A DNA stretch of 64,000 nucleotides from Rouxiella aceris (GTDB taxonomy: Bacteria; Pseudomonadota; Gammaproteobacteria; Enterobacterales; Enterobacteriaceae). The stretch is from NCBI RefSeq assembly GCF_012933545.1, contig NZ_JAADJU010000004.1, positions 310,001 to 374,000 of the forward strand, in the 5' to 3' direction. Made by a program: the position numbers and the translations under genes. Below, piece after piece: positions 1-12,600 of this stretch. The notes below the pieces were generated by a model. It was not told the DNA's origin. It saw nothing but the letters and a program-made list of their open reading frames with translations, and ran no database searches. The stretch's first letter is position 1, and each line of letters begins with the position of its first letter.

Positions 1-853
1 CGGCGGTAATAATGCGCGCATACCAATAGAGCGCGGCATCCGGTGCCGAACCGCGCACCGATTTATGCACCGCGGAGATCAGATCATAAAAACGATCGCC
101 CTTGTTATCAAAGCGGGCACTGCGTTCGCCAGAGATCTCTTTTAACAGTTCCGGCGTCAGCGTACGTACTCCCTGGGCATCGATTTCAGCCATATCGGCC
201 ATCATTTCAATGCTGTTTAACGCACGCCGTGCATCGCCATTAACCAGTTCGGCCAACATGCGACGCGTCTCGGCAGGAACCTGGATATGCTGATTGGCAT
301 AACCCCGTTCGACGTTGTTCATGGCCTGGTCGATAACCTGCTCAATTTCTTCGCTGGTCAGTGATTTAAGCAGATAGACGCGGGCGCGGGACAATAAGGC
401 GGAGTTAAGCTCGAACGACGGATTCTCGGTAGTGGCACCAATAAAGGTGATAGTCCCGTCTTCAATATGGGGCAGAAAGGCATCTTGCTGGCTTTTGTTA
501 AAGCGATGCACTTCATCTACAAACAGGATAGTGCGCCTGCCGACATCACGATTTTGCCGCGCGCGTTCAATCGCCTCGCGGATCTCTTTGATGCCGGAGG
601 TGACGGCCGAAATGCGCTCGACATCGGCATTGGCATAACGACCAATCAGTTCTGCCAGCGTGGTTTTTCCGGTACCCGGCGGTCCCCATAAAATCATCGA
701 ATGCAGTTGTCCTGCTTCGATGGCCCGCGGCAGGGGCTTGCCGGGTGCCAGCAAATGCTGCTGACCAATGTATTCAGCCAGGGTCACCGGCCGCATACGC
801 GCGGCCAGGGGCTGAAATTCATTATTGGAAAAATCCAGTGACAGGTTACTCAC
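1..853 (-). CDS. rarA: Replication-associated recombination protein A, AAA+ ATPase (3' part cut by window edge)
   Basis: The reverse strand from 853 reads [15 protein letters not shown]..., then a Walker [10 protein letters not shown] (residues 57-65) and a Walker [12 protein letters not shown], followed by the sensor region [18 protein letters not shown]. This is the RarA/MgsA clamp-loader-like AAA+ ATPase that acts at stalled forks and gapped DNA. I chose the GTG at 853 because it matches the family N-terminus and a GAGG Shine-Dalgarno lies just upstream. About 284 of roughly 447 residues are inside the window; the C-terminal part continues past position 1. It follows the lolA stop by only 7 bp, so the two genes are probably co-transcribed, as in E. 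coli. Confidence 0.96.
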   Translation of the reverse strand, partial: MSNLSLDFSNNEFQPLAARMRPVTLAEYIGQQHLLAPGKPLPRAIEAGQLHSMILWGPPGTGKTTLAELIGRYANADVERISAVTSGIKEIREAIERARQNRDVGRRTILFVDEVHRFNKSQQDAFLPHIEDGTITFIGATTENPSFELNSALLSRARVYLLKSLTSEEIEQVIDQAMNNVERGYANQHIQVPAETRRMLAELVNGDARRALNSIEMMADMAEIDAQGVRTLTPELLKEISGERSARFDNKGDRFYDLISAVHKSVRGSAPDAALYWYARIITA

Positions 854-860
854 AAGGTCC

Positions 861-1472
861 TCACTGACGCTGATCGTCTACCGTAACACCCTTAGGTGGA
901 GTGAATTTGAATTTCGCATCATCAACCGCGGCATTTTGCTCACCTTTCAGCGCATAGGCGCTGCGTTGACCATCCTGTTCGACGGCGGTAAAGCTCTTAA
1001 TGGTCCCCGTTGGCGTAACGGTAATCGCAAACTGTTTCAGATTACCGGCGGCGGACTTGGGGGTCAGATTAAAATCATCACCTTTTTGCGTCACGTTGTA
1101 ATTGGCCCAATCGCTGCTGTCGTTACGGGTGATCAGCATAAACGGCGTATTGCCGGTGGCATTTTTCAGCCAGGTGGCGGTCACCTGTTCAACAAAGGGG
1201 TTGTAGAACCATAAGGTTTTACCGTCAGAAACCAGAATACTTTCATCTGGCGTAGTCATATGCCAGTTAAACAAGTTGGGACGTTTTACCCACAGTTGGC
1301 CTTCGCCCTGCTGCACATTGGCACCGTCAGCACCGGTTACCGTCTGGGTAAAGCTGGCATGGAAGGTATTCAGTTTGCCTAAACGGCTTTTTAAATCGCT
1401 GCTGGCATCCGCCAATACCGATCCGGAAATAAATGCAGTCAACAAACAGCCTACAGCCAATAATTTCTTCAT
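861..1472 (-). CDS. lolA: Outer-membrane lipoprotein carrier protein LolA
   Basis: Periplasmic chaperone that takes lipoproteins released by LolCDE and delivers them to LolB at the outer membrane. The 203-residue product has the usual family length. It starts [14 protein letters not shown], a signal peptide with a likely cleavage after SVLA, followed by the mature start [13 protein letters not shown]. The core contains the family's [11 protein letters not shown] and [12 protein letters not shown] stretches. The open frame runs a further 238 codons upstream, but that part is antisense-frame shadow over ftsK and lacks family similarity. The gene lies between ftsK and rarA on the same strand. 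A G+C-rich hairpin separates it from ftsK, so it may have its own promoter in the 244-bp gap. Confidence 0.97.
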   Translation of the reverse strand: MKKLLAVGCLLTAFISGSVLADASSDLKSRLGKLNTFHASFTQTVTGADGANVQQGEGQLWVKRPNLFNWHMTTPDESILVSDGKTLWFYNPFVEQVTATWLKNATGNTPFMLITRNDSSDWANYNVTQKGDDFNLTPKSAAGNLKQFAITVTPTGTIKSFTAVEQDGQRSAYALKGEQNAAVDDAKFKFTPPKGVTVDDQRQ

Positions 1473-1681
1473 TGTTATTGTTACCTTAAAATCCATTGCG
1501 AACAGACGATCTCGCCCAACCATTGGGGGGAACATCCAGGGGAGACAACCCCAGTTACCTAACTTTAGCCCAAGCCCATTGTGCTTTGATAGCTCAATCG
1601 TCTGATATAGTTTGCTTTTACGCTTCTTTGCATTCGGCTGATTGATAGGCAACCAGCGAAATGGCAGCGAACAGAATTGCC

Positions 1682-1703
1682 AAGGGCCGCTTTCGCGGCC
1701 CTT
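1682..1703 (-). terminator. Stem-loop between ftsK and lolA
   Basis: AAGGGCCGC and GCGGCCCTT form a 9-bp perfect stem with a 4-nt loop, 14 bp after the ftsK stop codon. No long T tract follows on the minus strand, so it may be a weak terminator or an mRNA-stabilising structure. Confidence 0.5.
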
Positions 1704-1716
1704 TATGCTCCTGCCA

Positions 1717-4700
1717 TCAGACTTCGTGCGGTGGCGGAGCCAGAACTTCGCGGTTGCCGTTATGGCCTGGCGCACTGACGATAGACTGCGCCTCCATTTG
1801 CTCGACAATGCGCGCCGCCCGGTTGTAACCAATGCGGAACTGACGTTGCACCCCCGAGATTGAGGCACGGCGTTTTTCGACCACAAACGCCACGGCCTGA
1901 TCGAACAGCGGATCAAGCTCCTCGCCCTCTTCCAGTCCCAGCGCACCGCCTTCGCCCTCTTCGCCGCCGCTAAGAATGTTGTCGACGTACTGCGGACGAC
2001 CACGGGCTTTCCAGTCCTGAACCACGGCATGGACTTCCTGATCGCGAACAAAAGCGCCGTGCACACGGATCGGAATCGAGGAGTTAGGGGCCATATACAG
2101 CATATCCCCCATACCCAGTAACGACTCGGCGCCGGACTGATCGAGAATGGTACGCGAATCGATTTTGCTCGATACGGTAAAGGCAATACGGGTCGGTATA
2201 TTAGCCTTAATCAAACCGGTAATGACATCCACCGAAGGGCGTTGAGTCGCCAACACCAGGTGGATCCCGGCGGCACGGGCTTTCTGCGCCAGGCGGGCAA
2301 TCAGCTCTTCGACTTTTTTACCGACGGTCATCATCAGGTCGGCAAACTCATCGACCAGCACGACAATAAAGGGCTCTTTAGCCAACATGCGCGGTTCGTT
2401 GCCCATGCTGTCGCTTGGTTTCCAGAACGGATCGGGGATTGGCCGGCCCATCGCTTCGGCTTCTTTAACTCGTTCGTTATAACCGGCGAGATTACGCACA
2501 CCCAGGGCAGACATCAGCTTGTAGCGGCGTTCCATTTCGCCCACACACCAGCGCAGTGCATTGGCCGCGTCTTTCATATCCGTGACCACTTCGGTCAACA
2601 GATGCGGAATGCCTTCATACACCGACAGCTCCAGCATTTTTGGGTCGATCATAATAAAGCGCACATCTTCCGGCGTCGCTTTATACAACATGCTGAGGAT
2701 CATGGCGTTAACGCCAACGGATTTACCAGAACCGGTGGTACCGGCAACCAGCAGGTGCGGCATTTTTGCCAGATCGGCCACCACCGGCTCACCGGCGATA
2801 TCTTTACCCAATACCACGGTCAGCGGCGACGGATCGTTTTTGAATTTCGCACAATCCAGCACTTCTCGCAGATAGACCGTTTGACGCTTTTTATTCGGCA
2901 ACTCAAGGCCGACATAGGGTTTGCCGGGAATAACCTCGACAATACGCACGGCAACGGTTGACAGGGAGCGCGCCAGGTCACGGGAGAGATTGGAGATACG
3001 TGCTGCTTTGACACCCGGTGCCAGATCCAGCTCAAAACGGGTGATTACCGGCCCCGGCAGTTTATCGACCACCACCGCCTTGATGCGGTAATCATTCAGA
3101 CGCGCTTCAATCAGCTGTGCCGTTTGCTCAAGGGCAAACATATCCACCGGTTCTTCTTCCGCCGGGGCCGAAGTCAGCAAATCCAGGCTCGGCAACGGCG
3201 TGGTTGGCTTGCTCATTGGCTGTTCATTGCGCATCAGGAATGGATGGATCAGGCTGTCCATTGCCGGTTTGGCCGGTTCAGGTGCCGGCTGAGGAACCAC
3301 AGTGGCCGGCGCGGCACTCTGACTATAGGCAGCAGGCTGAGGTGAGGCTTCAGTCTGCGGCGGCAAGGTAAATAACGGTTCCACCGGGCTATCATCAACC
3401 AGATCGGCCAGCGGAGAAAAATTGAAGGCGTCATGGGTGCTGATATTTTGCCGGGTGATCGGCTCATGGCTAAAAGCGGGCTCGGCGGCTGTTTGCTGTA
3501 TTTCGTGCGCGGGTTGCTCGGCAGGCTGATAGCGTGCCTCTTCGCGGGCAGCAAACTGCTGACGCAGTTGCGCCTGTAACAGGGCATCTTCGTCATCTTC
3601 AACTTCAACCTGCTCAGCGGTTTCATCACCATAGCGCTGATTCTGCTGGGCCACCCAGGCCTCGCGGAGGGCGGCTTCCTGCAACGCGGCTTCGTCAGCG
3701 GCGGCGGTATCTTGCTCTTGTTGAGACAGCGCTGCCTGTGCCTGCTGCGATTGTGCCTGCAACGCCTGCTTTTCTTGCAGCTCGGCCATCCGCTGCGAAG
3801 GTAATTTAATGCCATAAGAGGCCAATTCACGGCGGGTTGGCAGTTTCACCGGGTTAGGTCGCGGCAACTCGGGACCGAAACCTTTTTTGACCTGGGGTTT
3901 ATCCTCACTGACAGCGCTAAATGCCGGCATAAAGGTGCTGTCACCCACTGTCGACTGCGCAGCATGCGCCAGCCCAGGAGTGACCGCTGCCGTAGTGGTG
4001 GTGGCAGTCAGAGTTGCCGCCACGTTATCCACGTCAGGTGTGGTATGGAAATCAAAGGGTGAACGCGATGGCGCAGGTTCGGCTGCGCGGTTCCAGTCTC
4101 CCCATTGCGGCTGGTCGTCGCGGTGCGTCAGCGGAGCCACAGTAGGTTGAATGCTACGCGGTGCCGGGGTTTCCTCGGGGAGTTCGAAACTGTACAGCGG
4201 TGGTGTTTCCGGCACAGCAGGCGTCGCCTCAATCGGTACCACAGGCGGCGCAACCGGCGCAGCCGCAATAACAGGAGTCGGTGTTACTTCAATGGGGTCT
4301 ACCGTCGCCGCAGCAGGCTGCAATGGCTGGACAGCGGCTGTGGACACCAACTCGCGCAGCGACGGCGCAGAGAACAGCACATCATCGTCGTCGTCATCAG
4401 CCTCAGGCAGTGGAGCAGCCGCAAGGGGCGCAGCAGCTACCGGCACAGGGGCCTTTTCGACTCTCTGTATATCCTGATGGTCTTGACGATCGTCATCTTC
4501 CTGATGCCCATGGTCATCATAGCGATCGTCGTAATCGTAATCATCATCACGACGCGAGCGGTTGGTCATAAAGGTGGTGACACCCAGCACCACGCCACCG
4601 ATTTTCTCGGCAATGGTCAACCATGACCAGCCGGTGAACAAGGTCAGACCAGCGGACCAGACGCACAGCAGCACCAGGGTGCCACCAACGTTATTAAACC

Positions 4701-5169
4701 ACGGCATCATCGCCGTTCCGAGCAGACTGCCGATCACCCCGCCAGAGGCAAAGTAGTAGAGGTCGTCAATATTTAGCGACGCCAGTCCGCACGAGGTGAC
4801 AATCAGTGCCAGCGTGCCTATCAGACGAAGTGACAGAGAGAAGTAGTCGATGTATTCATGATTATCACGCTGGCGGAAACCGGCCCAGCACAGACAGATC
4901 ATGATTGGGGGAATGGCATAAGCCAAAACGCCAAAAATAAACAACAGCGTATCCGCCATCCAGGCACCGACACCGCCCCCCAAATTATGGATAGGGCCAT
5001 GCCAGGAGGTTTGCGACCAACTGGGATCGGACGGATTAAAACTGAGCAATGCTGCCATCAGATAAACGGCAAACAGCGCGACCACAACCAGCACAGCCTC
5101 CAGAATGCGGCGGCTACTGCTGAGTTTTTTCAAGGTTACGTCTTTGTCTTCTGTATATTCCTGGCTCAA
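1717..5169 (-). CDS. ftsK: DNA translocase FtsK
   Basis: Septum-anchored dsDNA pump that clears chromosome termini and activates XerCD at dif. The 1150-residue product has an N-terminal membrane domain with about four hydrophobic segments (residues ~21-43, 74-97, 112-132, 150-180). Next comes a long acidic, Gln/Pro/Ala-rich linker (~185-640) that includes the conserved [19 protein letters not shown] stretch. The RecA-type motor has Walker A GTTGSGKS near 808 and Walker [11 protein letters not shown] near 930. The winged-helix gamma domain ([18 protein letters not shown]) is at the C-terminus. I place the start at a TTG at 5169 ([11 protein letters not shown]), because E. coli FtsK begins [11 protein letters not shown] and a GGAG precedes it; the frame stays open 27 codons further upstream. 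It is shorter than the 1329-residue E. coli protein, the difference lying in the variable linker. Confidence 0.96.
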   Translation of the reverse strand: MSQEYTEDKDVTLKKLSSSRRILEAVLVVVALFAVYLMAALLSFNPSDPSWSQTSWHGPIHNLGGGVGAWMADTLLFIFGVLAYAIPPIMICLCWAGFRQRDNHEYIDYFSLSLRLIGTLALIVTSCGLASLNIDDLYYFASGGVIGSLLGTAMMPWFNNVGGTLVLLCVWSAGLTLFTGWSWLTIAEKIGGVVLGVTTFMTNRSRRDDDYDYDDRYDDHGHQEDDDRQDHQDIQRVEKAPVPVAAAPLAAAPLPEADDDDDDVLFSAPSLRELVSTAAVQPLQPAAATVDPIEVTPTPVIAAAPVAPPVVPIEATPAVPETPPLYSFELPEETPAPRSIQPTVAPLTHRDDQPQWGDWNRAAEPAPSRSPFDFHTTPDVDNVAATLTATTTTAAVTPGLAHAAQSTVGDSTFMPAFSAVSEDKPQVKKGFGPELPRPNPVKLPTRRELASYGIKLPSQRMAELQEKQALQAQSQQAQAALSQQEQDTAAADEAALQEAALREAWVAQQNQRYGDETAEQVEVEDDEDALLQAQLRQQFAAREEARYQPAEQPAHEIQQTAAEPAFSHEPITRQNISTHDAFNFSPLADLVDDSPVEPLFTLPPQTEASPQPAAYSQSAAPATVVPQPAPEPAKPAMDSLIHPFLMRNEQPMSKPTTPLPSLDLLTSAPAEEEPVDMFALEQTAQLIEARLNDYRIKAVVVDKLPGPVITRFELDLAPGVKAARISNLSRDLARSLSTVAVRIVEVIPGKPYVGLELPNKKRQTVYLREVLDCAKFKNDPSPLTVVLGKDIAGEPVVADLAKMPHLLVAGTTGSGKSVGVNAMILSMLYKATPEDVRFIMIDPKMLELSVYEGIPHLLTEVVTDMKDAANALRWCVGEMERRYKLMSALGVRNLAGYNERVKEAEAMGRPIPDPFWKPSDSMGNEPRMLAKEPFIVVLVDEFADLMMTVGKKVEELIARLAQKARAAGIHLVLATQRPSVDVITGLIKANIPTRIAFTVSSKIDSRTILDQSGAESLLGMGDMLYMAPNSSIPIRVHGAFVRDQEVHAVVQDWKARGRPQYVDNILSGGEEGEGGALGLEEGEELDPLFDQAVAFVVEKRRASISGVQRQFRIGYNRAARIVEQMEAQSIVSAPGHNGNREVLAPPPHEV

Positions 5170-5295
5170 GAAAGGCTCTCCAGGTTCCTGTGAACTGAAA
5201 TAGCAATAGCGCCGAGAACAACCCTCGGCGCCAGCGCTGTATGAATACACAGGAGTGTAGCTAAAAAAATAAGGTTTTGCACCTGTACCTTTTGC

Positions 5296-5790
5296 TTATC
5301 GGGTCTTAATGACCAGACGGTTAGTCTGTTTCACTTCTTCCATAACCACATAGGTACGGGTGTCGTTAACGCCAGGCAAACGAAGAAGCGTTTCGCCAAG
5401 CAGTTTACGGTAAGCAGACATATCGGGTACACGGGTCTTCAACAAGTAGTCAAAATCCCCGGAAACCAAATGACACTCCTGAATATCTTCTAGTTTTTGC
5501 ACTGCTGCATTAAATTGCTCAAACACATCCGGTGCACCACGGTTGAGTGTAATCTCAACGAACACCAACAACGAAGCATCCAGATAGTGAGGATTAAGCA
5601 ACGCAGTATAGCCATGAATGAAATTTTGACGCTCTAAACGACGAACGCGTTCCAGACATGGTGTAGGTGACAACCCTACGCGTTTGGAAAGCTCAACGTT
5701 AGAGATCCGCCCATCCTTTTGCAGCTCGTTAAGGATGTTGCGGTCAATGCGATCGAGATCTTTTCCCGGACGTTTCTTATTATCTACCAT
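5296..5790 (-). CDS. lrp: Leucine-responsive regulatory protein Lrp
   Basis: Global feast/famine transcription regulator. The 164-residue product is almost identical to enterobacterial Lrp: an N-terminal helix-turn-helix (SNVELSKRVGLSPTPCLERV, residues ~30-49) and a C-terminal RAM/AsnC effector domain (HLVSGDFDYLLKTRVPDM). The order lrp-ftsK-lolA-rarA is conserved in E. coli. What is unusual is the upstream side, where trxB, the normal divergent neighbour, is displaced by the 7-kb gene at 6680-13690. The 0.9-kb region upstream should hold the autoregulated lrp promoter. Confidence 0.98.
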   Translation of the reverse strand: MVDNKKRPGKDLDRIDRNILNELQKDGRISNVELSKRVGLSPTPCLERVRRLERQNFIHGYTALLNPHYLDASLLVFVEITLNRGAPDVFEQFNAAVQKLEDIQECHLVSGDFDYLLKTRVPDMSAYRKLLGETLLRLPGVNDTRTYVVMEEVKQTNRLVIKTR

Positions 5791-5860
5791 TTATTATTAT
5801 CTCTCTGCTGTCCTTCCCTGCACTTGCCATACCCTAACCAACTTCAATGTATAAGGGTTT

Positions 5861-5984
5861 ATACCCACCGTACCTGAAGCGGCAACGGCGTTGGCTGCAT
5901 CACTTACCCGGAACATTTACTGATGTAAGCTCGCCGGGATGGGTTAACTTGGCCTTGCCGCCACTTCAGTGACTTCGGGTCTAT
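5861..5984 (-). repeat. Dispersed ~125-bp intergenic repeat, copy 1 (reverse orientation)
   Basis: The reverse complement closely matches 46951-47076. Shared parts are GGCGGCAAG, the core GAGCTTACATCAGTAA, the run GCAGCCAACGC and terminal ACCCGAAGT/GGGTAT-like ends. The core CTTAC-ATCA-GTAAG is itself an inverted repeat. Non-coding; the family resembles intergenic repeats seen in several Enterobacterales genomes. Confidence 0.8.
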
Positions 5985-6544
5985 CCTAAGCGAAGACCTG
6001 TTCTTATAGGTTTTAGCGACTCACGTAAGACGTCTTACCCCTGTCAGAAGAAAACGAATTTTTCAGTCGAGTCAAAAAGAAATAACGCTAAGTGATTAAT
6101 CAGGCAAGTAAAACCTGAATTTTTCATGCCTGGACCAGCAAAATGCACCCTGCCATCCCCATATCGGGTGATTGAGCAGCATATTGCCTAATTCTGAGTC
6201 ACCGGCAGGCGTTTAATTTCTTCTTCCCTAGATGTTTTCGCAAATGCACAGCGGATTGTCAAAGTAAAAGAAGCAAAATCAGAAGAACGTGCCAGATTGA
6301 AAACGCTGACCTTCCTTTTTTAGCTATCTTTGCAGATTGCACAATAACAAAAGTAAATTGCCGGAGAAGCTTTGTAGGCAACAGATTATCGTCGGCGACG
6401 GTTGGCTAATGATAGCCCGGCAACTGGTTGCGCAGCGCCGCTTTCAATGCCTTATTGCCCGTCCGTTTCTCCTGAGAATCAGCGACCATGTTGAGCGGTT
6501 TAACCGCTGTCGGGCATTTCCTGGACGTCGAGCTTTCAATGATC

Positions 6545-6571
6545 ATGGTCAGCCATGCCCCGGCTGACCAT
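6545..6571. repeat. 10-bp perfect inverted repeat
   Basis: ATGGTCAGCC and GGCTGACCAT are separated by 7 nt. The repeat lies about 110 bp beyond the stop codon of the 2336-residue gene. It could act as a transcription terminator for that gene, though no T tract follows on the minus strand. Confidence 0.45.
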
Positions 6572-6679
6572 TGGCCTACTGTTTTGCTCACTGGGTGGCT
6601 GGCAGCTTGCCGCGATCTCTACACTCTTTAATCTGACCGATACCTTTATAAACAAACAGTAACGGTCAGACCTGAGCAA

Positions 6680-9600
6680 CTACGACATAGGGATATAAAT
6701 TTTGGTACCGACATTCAGTTCCACCATCTCGAGACCTGGAATATCAGGCACATCAGGATTGACTTGTTTAAATGCGTCCATTGTCGTTTCCGGCGTAGTA
6801 GGAAGATTGCAGTACTTCGCAAATATACTCGCCAGACTATCCCCGGGTTGTGAAATATATACCTTGCCTGGCGCTATGATATTTTCCGGGTTATCTGAGG
6901 CAATGCTTTGTGCAACGGACTTTGTCATTTCTGTTGCATCGGCCGTTGCTGTATTGGCCGTTGTTGTATTGGCGGCTGTTGTACTGGCCGTTGCTGTATT
7001 GGCGGTTTTGGTTTCTGCTGCCTCTGTCTCCTGTATAGCCTTGCTGCCCACAAATACCAATACTCCATCTTTACGCTCAAAGTGTAATTCTACACGCTCT
7101 ACAGCATTATCTGCGGCGCCTTCGGATCCACTATCGGCTGCTTTCGAAGTCCCTTTGGCGGTTATACTGTTAAGAGGGTATGAACCACTGGCTGGTTTAG
7201 TGGACGGTGTCCGACATGCAAAAATAACCACATGATTATAGCCTTGATAGGTAGCAGAATCGTTGAGGTCCTTCAGAACACGTTCAAGGGTAACGACGTA
7301 TTCAGGTTCAATAACCAGTAGATCCCCTGCAAATTCAGGGTTTTGTGCGCCCTGAAAATGAAGAGAATCGACACCCCGCGCGGCATCTTTTATTTGCTCA
7401 TTGGTATCCAAACCTGGATATTTGTATTCAGTAAACAGCATGTTCCTGACTTTTCCAGATTCTCTGGTACCAGTGACTAATTTTTGCTCGTTTTCAGGCT
7501 TAACCTCGTCATGACGTCTTAATCCTTGCTCTTCCGCTAATTTAGCTCTGTCCTCAGGTGTCATCTTCAACACTTTTTCATTAATTTCCAGGGATACATC
7601 ATGAATTGGATTTGCCTGATACGAGTCCGAAGTTACCGTCCCAAAAGGGCTGTGAGAAGGTGCCATTCTTAATTCGGTACTTGTTTTCATGGTATCGGTT
7701 TTTTTGCCATGCGGGCTGGAGAAACTGACCTTCTTACCCTTAGGAACAGGTACAGAATGCGTAATTTTCTCTTCTTCAATACCAGAACCAGAGAATATTT
7801 CTCTGATTTTGTTAAAAAAAGACCTTAATGGCGAAGGGGTGTTTTGATAACGGCCATGGCTGTCGACATACAATGTTTTGGCTTGGCTATTTTCGGCCTT
7901 GATAAGCCTCATCCCTTCGGAAGGTTGAGTCATGATAATATTCTGCCCTGAAACGGAAGTATCAGCAGGTATCAACGTTACGTCTTCCGCAAGTTTCTTT
8001 TCAGCGGCTAATACGTTTTTAGTCGCAGAGGTGTGAATATCTTTATCCGGCTCACTTTTAGTTCTCGGGGTATTTTCCGCTGAATGAGCAGTTGGCGATT
8101 TTTGAGCCACCGGAGGCGGTGTTTCAAAACTAAGCGCCTGCGCCTTTGGCGGTTTTTTCGCCATGCTGGTTGCTAAATCAGCAAGATCGTAAACAGGGAA
8201 AATCTCGCGAAGTGGGGCTGTTATCGCCCCCTTTGCTGCACTTTTTAGCCAGGGAGTCATACCTTTAAACATGAACTGCTTAAAGTTTTTTCCTTTCAAA
8301 CCTAATGTTCTTGCTTCTTTGACTAACTCCAGAGCCGTTTTTGTCGCCTGTGCGCTTTTAATTACCGTGCCGATACCGACTGTCCCGACCGCCAGTGCCA
8401 AATCCAGATAAGCTTCAGCCATCTCTTCTTCTGAAGGCTTGTATCCTGCATCTTCCAGCGAGCGTATATAGAGCTCAAGTGGCTTGAAAAGGGCCAGGTT
8501 GAAATCCTTGATATGGCCCCAGGCATTACCCATTGAACGCAATAACTTCTGTTGGTAGCTCAGATTGTCCCAGTTTGCCGGTTTTGTTCTTCGGTCAAAG
8601 GAACTGAAATTTTTCTTCTCATCTGCCGCCATTTTATTCGCCGCGGTTGCATCTTCAACCATCAACGCATTCATACTTTTGCTTTGAGTCGTCGGTGAAG
8701 CTTCGCAAGAATTTACTTTGTAATAGCGCTGCTCTACCGGAATGGTAGGCAACACACGTTTTGGCTCTCTGCCAGTGATCTTGCGGCCTAAGTGATAAAA
8801 GAAAAACGTTATGCTATCCGTAATATCCAAATACTTGTTGGCAACAGACGTTGTTTTTGGCTCAGGAAGTGATTCTTCGGCCACACCGGTGTCTTTAAAA
8901 AATTCTTTAACGGTAGCTTCGTCATTGATCCCCGAGGTCGGCGAATATTTTTCAAAGGTCGCTTTATCTATTTTAATTAAAGACTTATTGTTGCCTACTG
9001 TACTTAATGACCAATAGTCACCAGATTTGGTTTGAAATAATGTTACGCTACCTTTTTCAGTATTATAATGGTTAAAATCTCCTTTTACTGTTTTCCCGGG
9101 TTCACTAAGTCTTACCTCGGCAACAGGCACCTCTATTTTAAAGGTTTTAACAGCAACAGGCGGCTGATTTAAATCAGCAGGATCGACTCCCGCCGACGCG
9201 GCCAGGAAGTACATATCATCAATAGCTTCATTTTCTGCATGGTTGGCTTTATAGTCTTCAATCTGCTGATAATATTCGCTATCAGGCCGGTCCCAATACT
9301 CCCAAATTGGCTGGAGATCGGAGAGACCGGTATACTCTGCCGCCGGTGATTTTAAAGAATCAGAAAAGGTCTTGAAAATCTCGGCAATGGACACTTTTTT
9401 GCCTTCAGACGCACTGATATATTTATAAAAGCTATTTGCAACGCGAATATCCGTTGGGGCTCCTTCCCACTCTTTTTTATTAAAAATTATATAATGCGCA
9501 ATCTGATGCGCACTGGCTAAAGTCTGTGCCTTTTCAGGATCGGCACTTTTATTGGCGAGTATCGATAGCGCTTTCTGATAAATTTGCTTTTCCGACAGCC

Positions 9601-12600
9601 CAATACATTCCGCCGGAAATTTGACTTGCAATGCCAAAACAAGGGATTGTTGCAAACGTAGTGCCGGATCGTCCGAAAAAGTTTGTGGATGAGTTTTTAA
9701 GTAATCTATGACACTGGTAAACTCCCCTTTCAAATTAATCTGAAATGCCTTTTCCTGATATAAATAGGTGATGCTATTTCTAATACTCTGGGTATACTCA
9801 GGATTATCGCCATGATTTATTAGCAGAAATTTTTCTTTTATCAGTTTATCAATGCTTAGAATTATATCTGTTGAACCATGCATCCCCTGCAACAGGCTAT
9901 CCAGCTCATCTTGAGTTTCTTTTATAGTATTCCATGAGTCCCGGGATGACTCCGGCATATCACCACTGGCTATCAATTTATTTAATACAGAAATATCGCC
10001 TCCTGTACGATTATAGAGTGCGATAGTATTTTGAAAGTCCTGACTCTCTTTTTTTATACGCGCATCTTCGGCAGCCGCTTTGGCCCGGAAGTATTTTTGT
10101 TGTATGGCTCTGTCACTTTTTACTTTTTTATCAGTAGAACGCTTGCTTCGATTTGATCTCTCTTCGCTGGCCGGTTCCATGTCTGTCTCTTGCAGTTGCG
10201 TCGAATTCTCCTCAGTTAATTCCCTGATCGCCTGCAACGTGGCGTTACTGGTAATATCAATACTTTCCAGGTTCGTCCCACTGGTCAGACACTGTTTTAT
10301 ACGCTCAACGTCTTTACGTTCCATAGACTGACTTATCGACTGGTAGGTTTTGTGTCCCAGCGTATATGCGCCCCCCAGGAAACTCGACAGTAACGCATCG
10401 TTCGGCGCACGATTGATCGCGCTCTTGATAACCGCCTTGGCACCTTCATGCTTAATTTGAGCCGCCGTCAGCAGAGTATCGATACCCATTTTGATCGCCG
10501 TGGGGAGTAAAGACTTCACGATCTTGTGCGCTTCTATGGCCAGCAGATTACCCAGCACGCAGTCGATCTCATCGCTTGGCCGCGGCTGTGTCGGCATCAC
10601 GGTGCGCATCAGTTCCGCTTCCACTTTGTGACAGGTATAAGGCAACATCATAAGTTTTAATGAAGCGCGCACCGCACCGCCAAGGGGAAAAGCGGTACTT
10701 AACAAGCTATCCAGACTGTTATTTACCGCCTTATATACCAGCCGCGACTGCAAGCTCTTGGCGCCTGCATGCAACAAATACTGGGAATAAGTCTGGTGTT
10801 TCGCCATCGCCTTCTCGATACTTTGCGGCAGCACCAGCTTATCGCGTAGTGCCCGCATATACTCATTCTCCAGGCGCAGGGCGAAAGCCTTGCCCTCGAT
10901 GTCACCGGGTTTACCAAAATCGCCAGCCATCTCGGTGATGGTCATCATTACGCTATGGGCATGCTTATCCCTAACTTCGGCGGTCACGGATTTGGTCTGT
11001 TCCGCAAAGGCGTTGGCCAGGTGTTTGACGATCCTTGCATCACGGGAAAATATATCGATGTTTTTACCGGTAGCCTTGGAAACGGCCAGCTCGGCGGCCC
11101 CTACCGAGGTATTAATCTCGCGCACCGCCGCTCTGATCTCTCTAAGCGTCTTGTCAATGGTGGCCTTCTCCGGCAGTTCACTCTGCTTTTCCTGCGTCAG
11201 CGTGGGAGAAACAGCCGATTTTTCAGCGCGCCCTGGCGCTGTAAGACTGTTGGCGGCTTCATCCAGTATTTTGGCGGCCTTCTCGCACGCTGCGGTCGCC
11301 GCCCTGAGATCTTTGCGCAGCGTTTGCGTTCTTTTGTGCTCTTCAGCGTGCTGTTTTTTGGGATAGAGTTCCTCCGCCAGGTCGAGATCCTCTTGCGCTT
11401 TTTTAACTTCCCACTGAACATCTTGCAGTGCCGCGCGTACCGCATCGCGTGGACCATGCAGTCTTTGCAGTCGCTCAGCCAGTTGTGCCCTTTTGGTTGT
11501 TGCGGGCGCTGTTTTTTTTCGGGCAAGTGGCTGCGTACCGGCAGCATCTTCCTGTTGTAAAGCGGATACCCCTTCATGCAAGGCGGCAAACAGCGCCTCA
11601 TTGCCGCCACCAGTCTCCTCCGGTAACGGCACGTCGGTCATACCGTCCGCCTTCTGAGCCATATGGGCTGCCCGCGACAGGTCGCTGACGGCATTACGGA
11701 GTGTTTCCATTGCTCCCAGCGTCCCGATGCCGGCGGTTCTCAGGCGTGCGGAATACTCGGCCGCCACCCCTTGAGATTTTTTATGGGTAAGATGAATCAG
11801 GTTGGACTGTGCGGCATGGGTTTTATTGGTGAGGCTGTGTTTAATGGCCGAGACTACTTCGCCCGCAGTTGCCCCGGTTTTTTTCAGACCGTGATTCACC
11901 TTGTCTGCCGCCACTTGAAGCAGGTTTTTTGCTGGCCTTAATTGGTGCTTAACCTCCAGCAATTTATTGGCAACCGCCTCGAGCGCGCCGTACGCAGTGT
12001 GAGTATCGTGGGTAAATGACCAGGCAGTCTCGGCTGCCTGATGCAGTCCGGGGCCCAGCTTATCGCCCAGGATATCCGCCGTACGACCCAACGAATCCAT
12101 GGCCTTGTGCAGTGTATCTATGCGCTGTTGCAGCTTGTCTGCCATCGGCGAAGCCTCTCTTTTGGCTGTTGCCGATACTGACAACCTGGTGGCAGCTTGC
12201 AGCGTGTCTTGAGCCATCTGCAACGCTTCAGAGACCTCCGATAGCCTGCGAGTGATTTGGCTTAGTACCTTGAGCTCGCTATTTTCCTGCGGAACAGCCA
12301 ACAGTGCTTTCACCTGCTCGCAAAGTGCCTGCAGACTGTTGGCCGCCTGCCCGATAACCTGAGGGTCTTTACTGCCCGCCAGGATGTCGAGATTGGTCAC
12401 TTCGTCCTGCAGGCAGGCCGTAAGCCGTCCCGCTTCGTGGGTGACAGCCTGCTGTTTCAGCCATTTATCCTGTTTAAGCTCCGCACCACGTTTTTTCAGT
12501 GCATCAATAACATCGCCACAGGCATCATCAACCCGAAAACGTCCGACAGCCGCCTCGCTAAATGCCTGTTCCCATTCGCCGTCGCCCTGCCCTGTCAGAC

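Larger units (their letters stand above)
5791..6679. other. Intergenic region between lrp and the 2336-residue gene
   Basis: About 890 bp without a gene I can support. It holds one copy of a dispersed ~125-bp repeat (5861-5984) and a 10-bp perfect inverted repeat with a 7-nt loop (6545-6571). Short open frames of 61-76 codons on both strands around 6337-6591 show no recognisable family. The 5990-6330 part is A+T-rich and probably contains lrp promoter and regulatory DNA. Confidence 0.6.

Noticed and set aside
1473-2186. Upstream extension of the lolA frame by 238 codons
   Set aside because: It runs over ftsK in another frame of the same strand and lacks similarity to LolA; the true start gives a proper signal peptide.
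2242-2961. 239-codon open frame antisense to ftsK
   Set aside because: His/Gln/Arg-rich composition typical of a shadow frame opposite a conserved gene; no family recognised.
6337-6591. Small genes of 61-76 codons downstream of the giant gene
   Set aside because: Overlapping frames on opposite strands with no recognised family and no clear ribosome-binding site.
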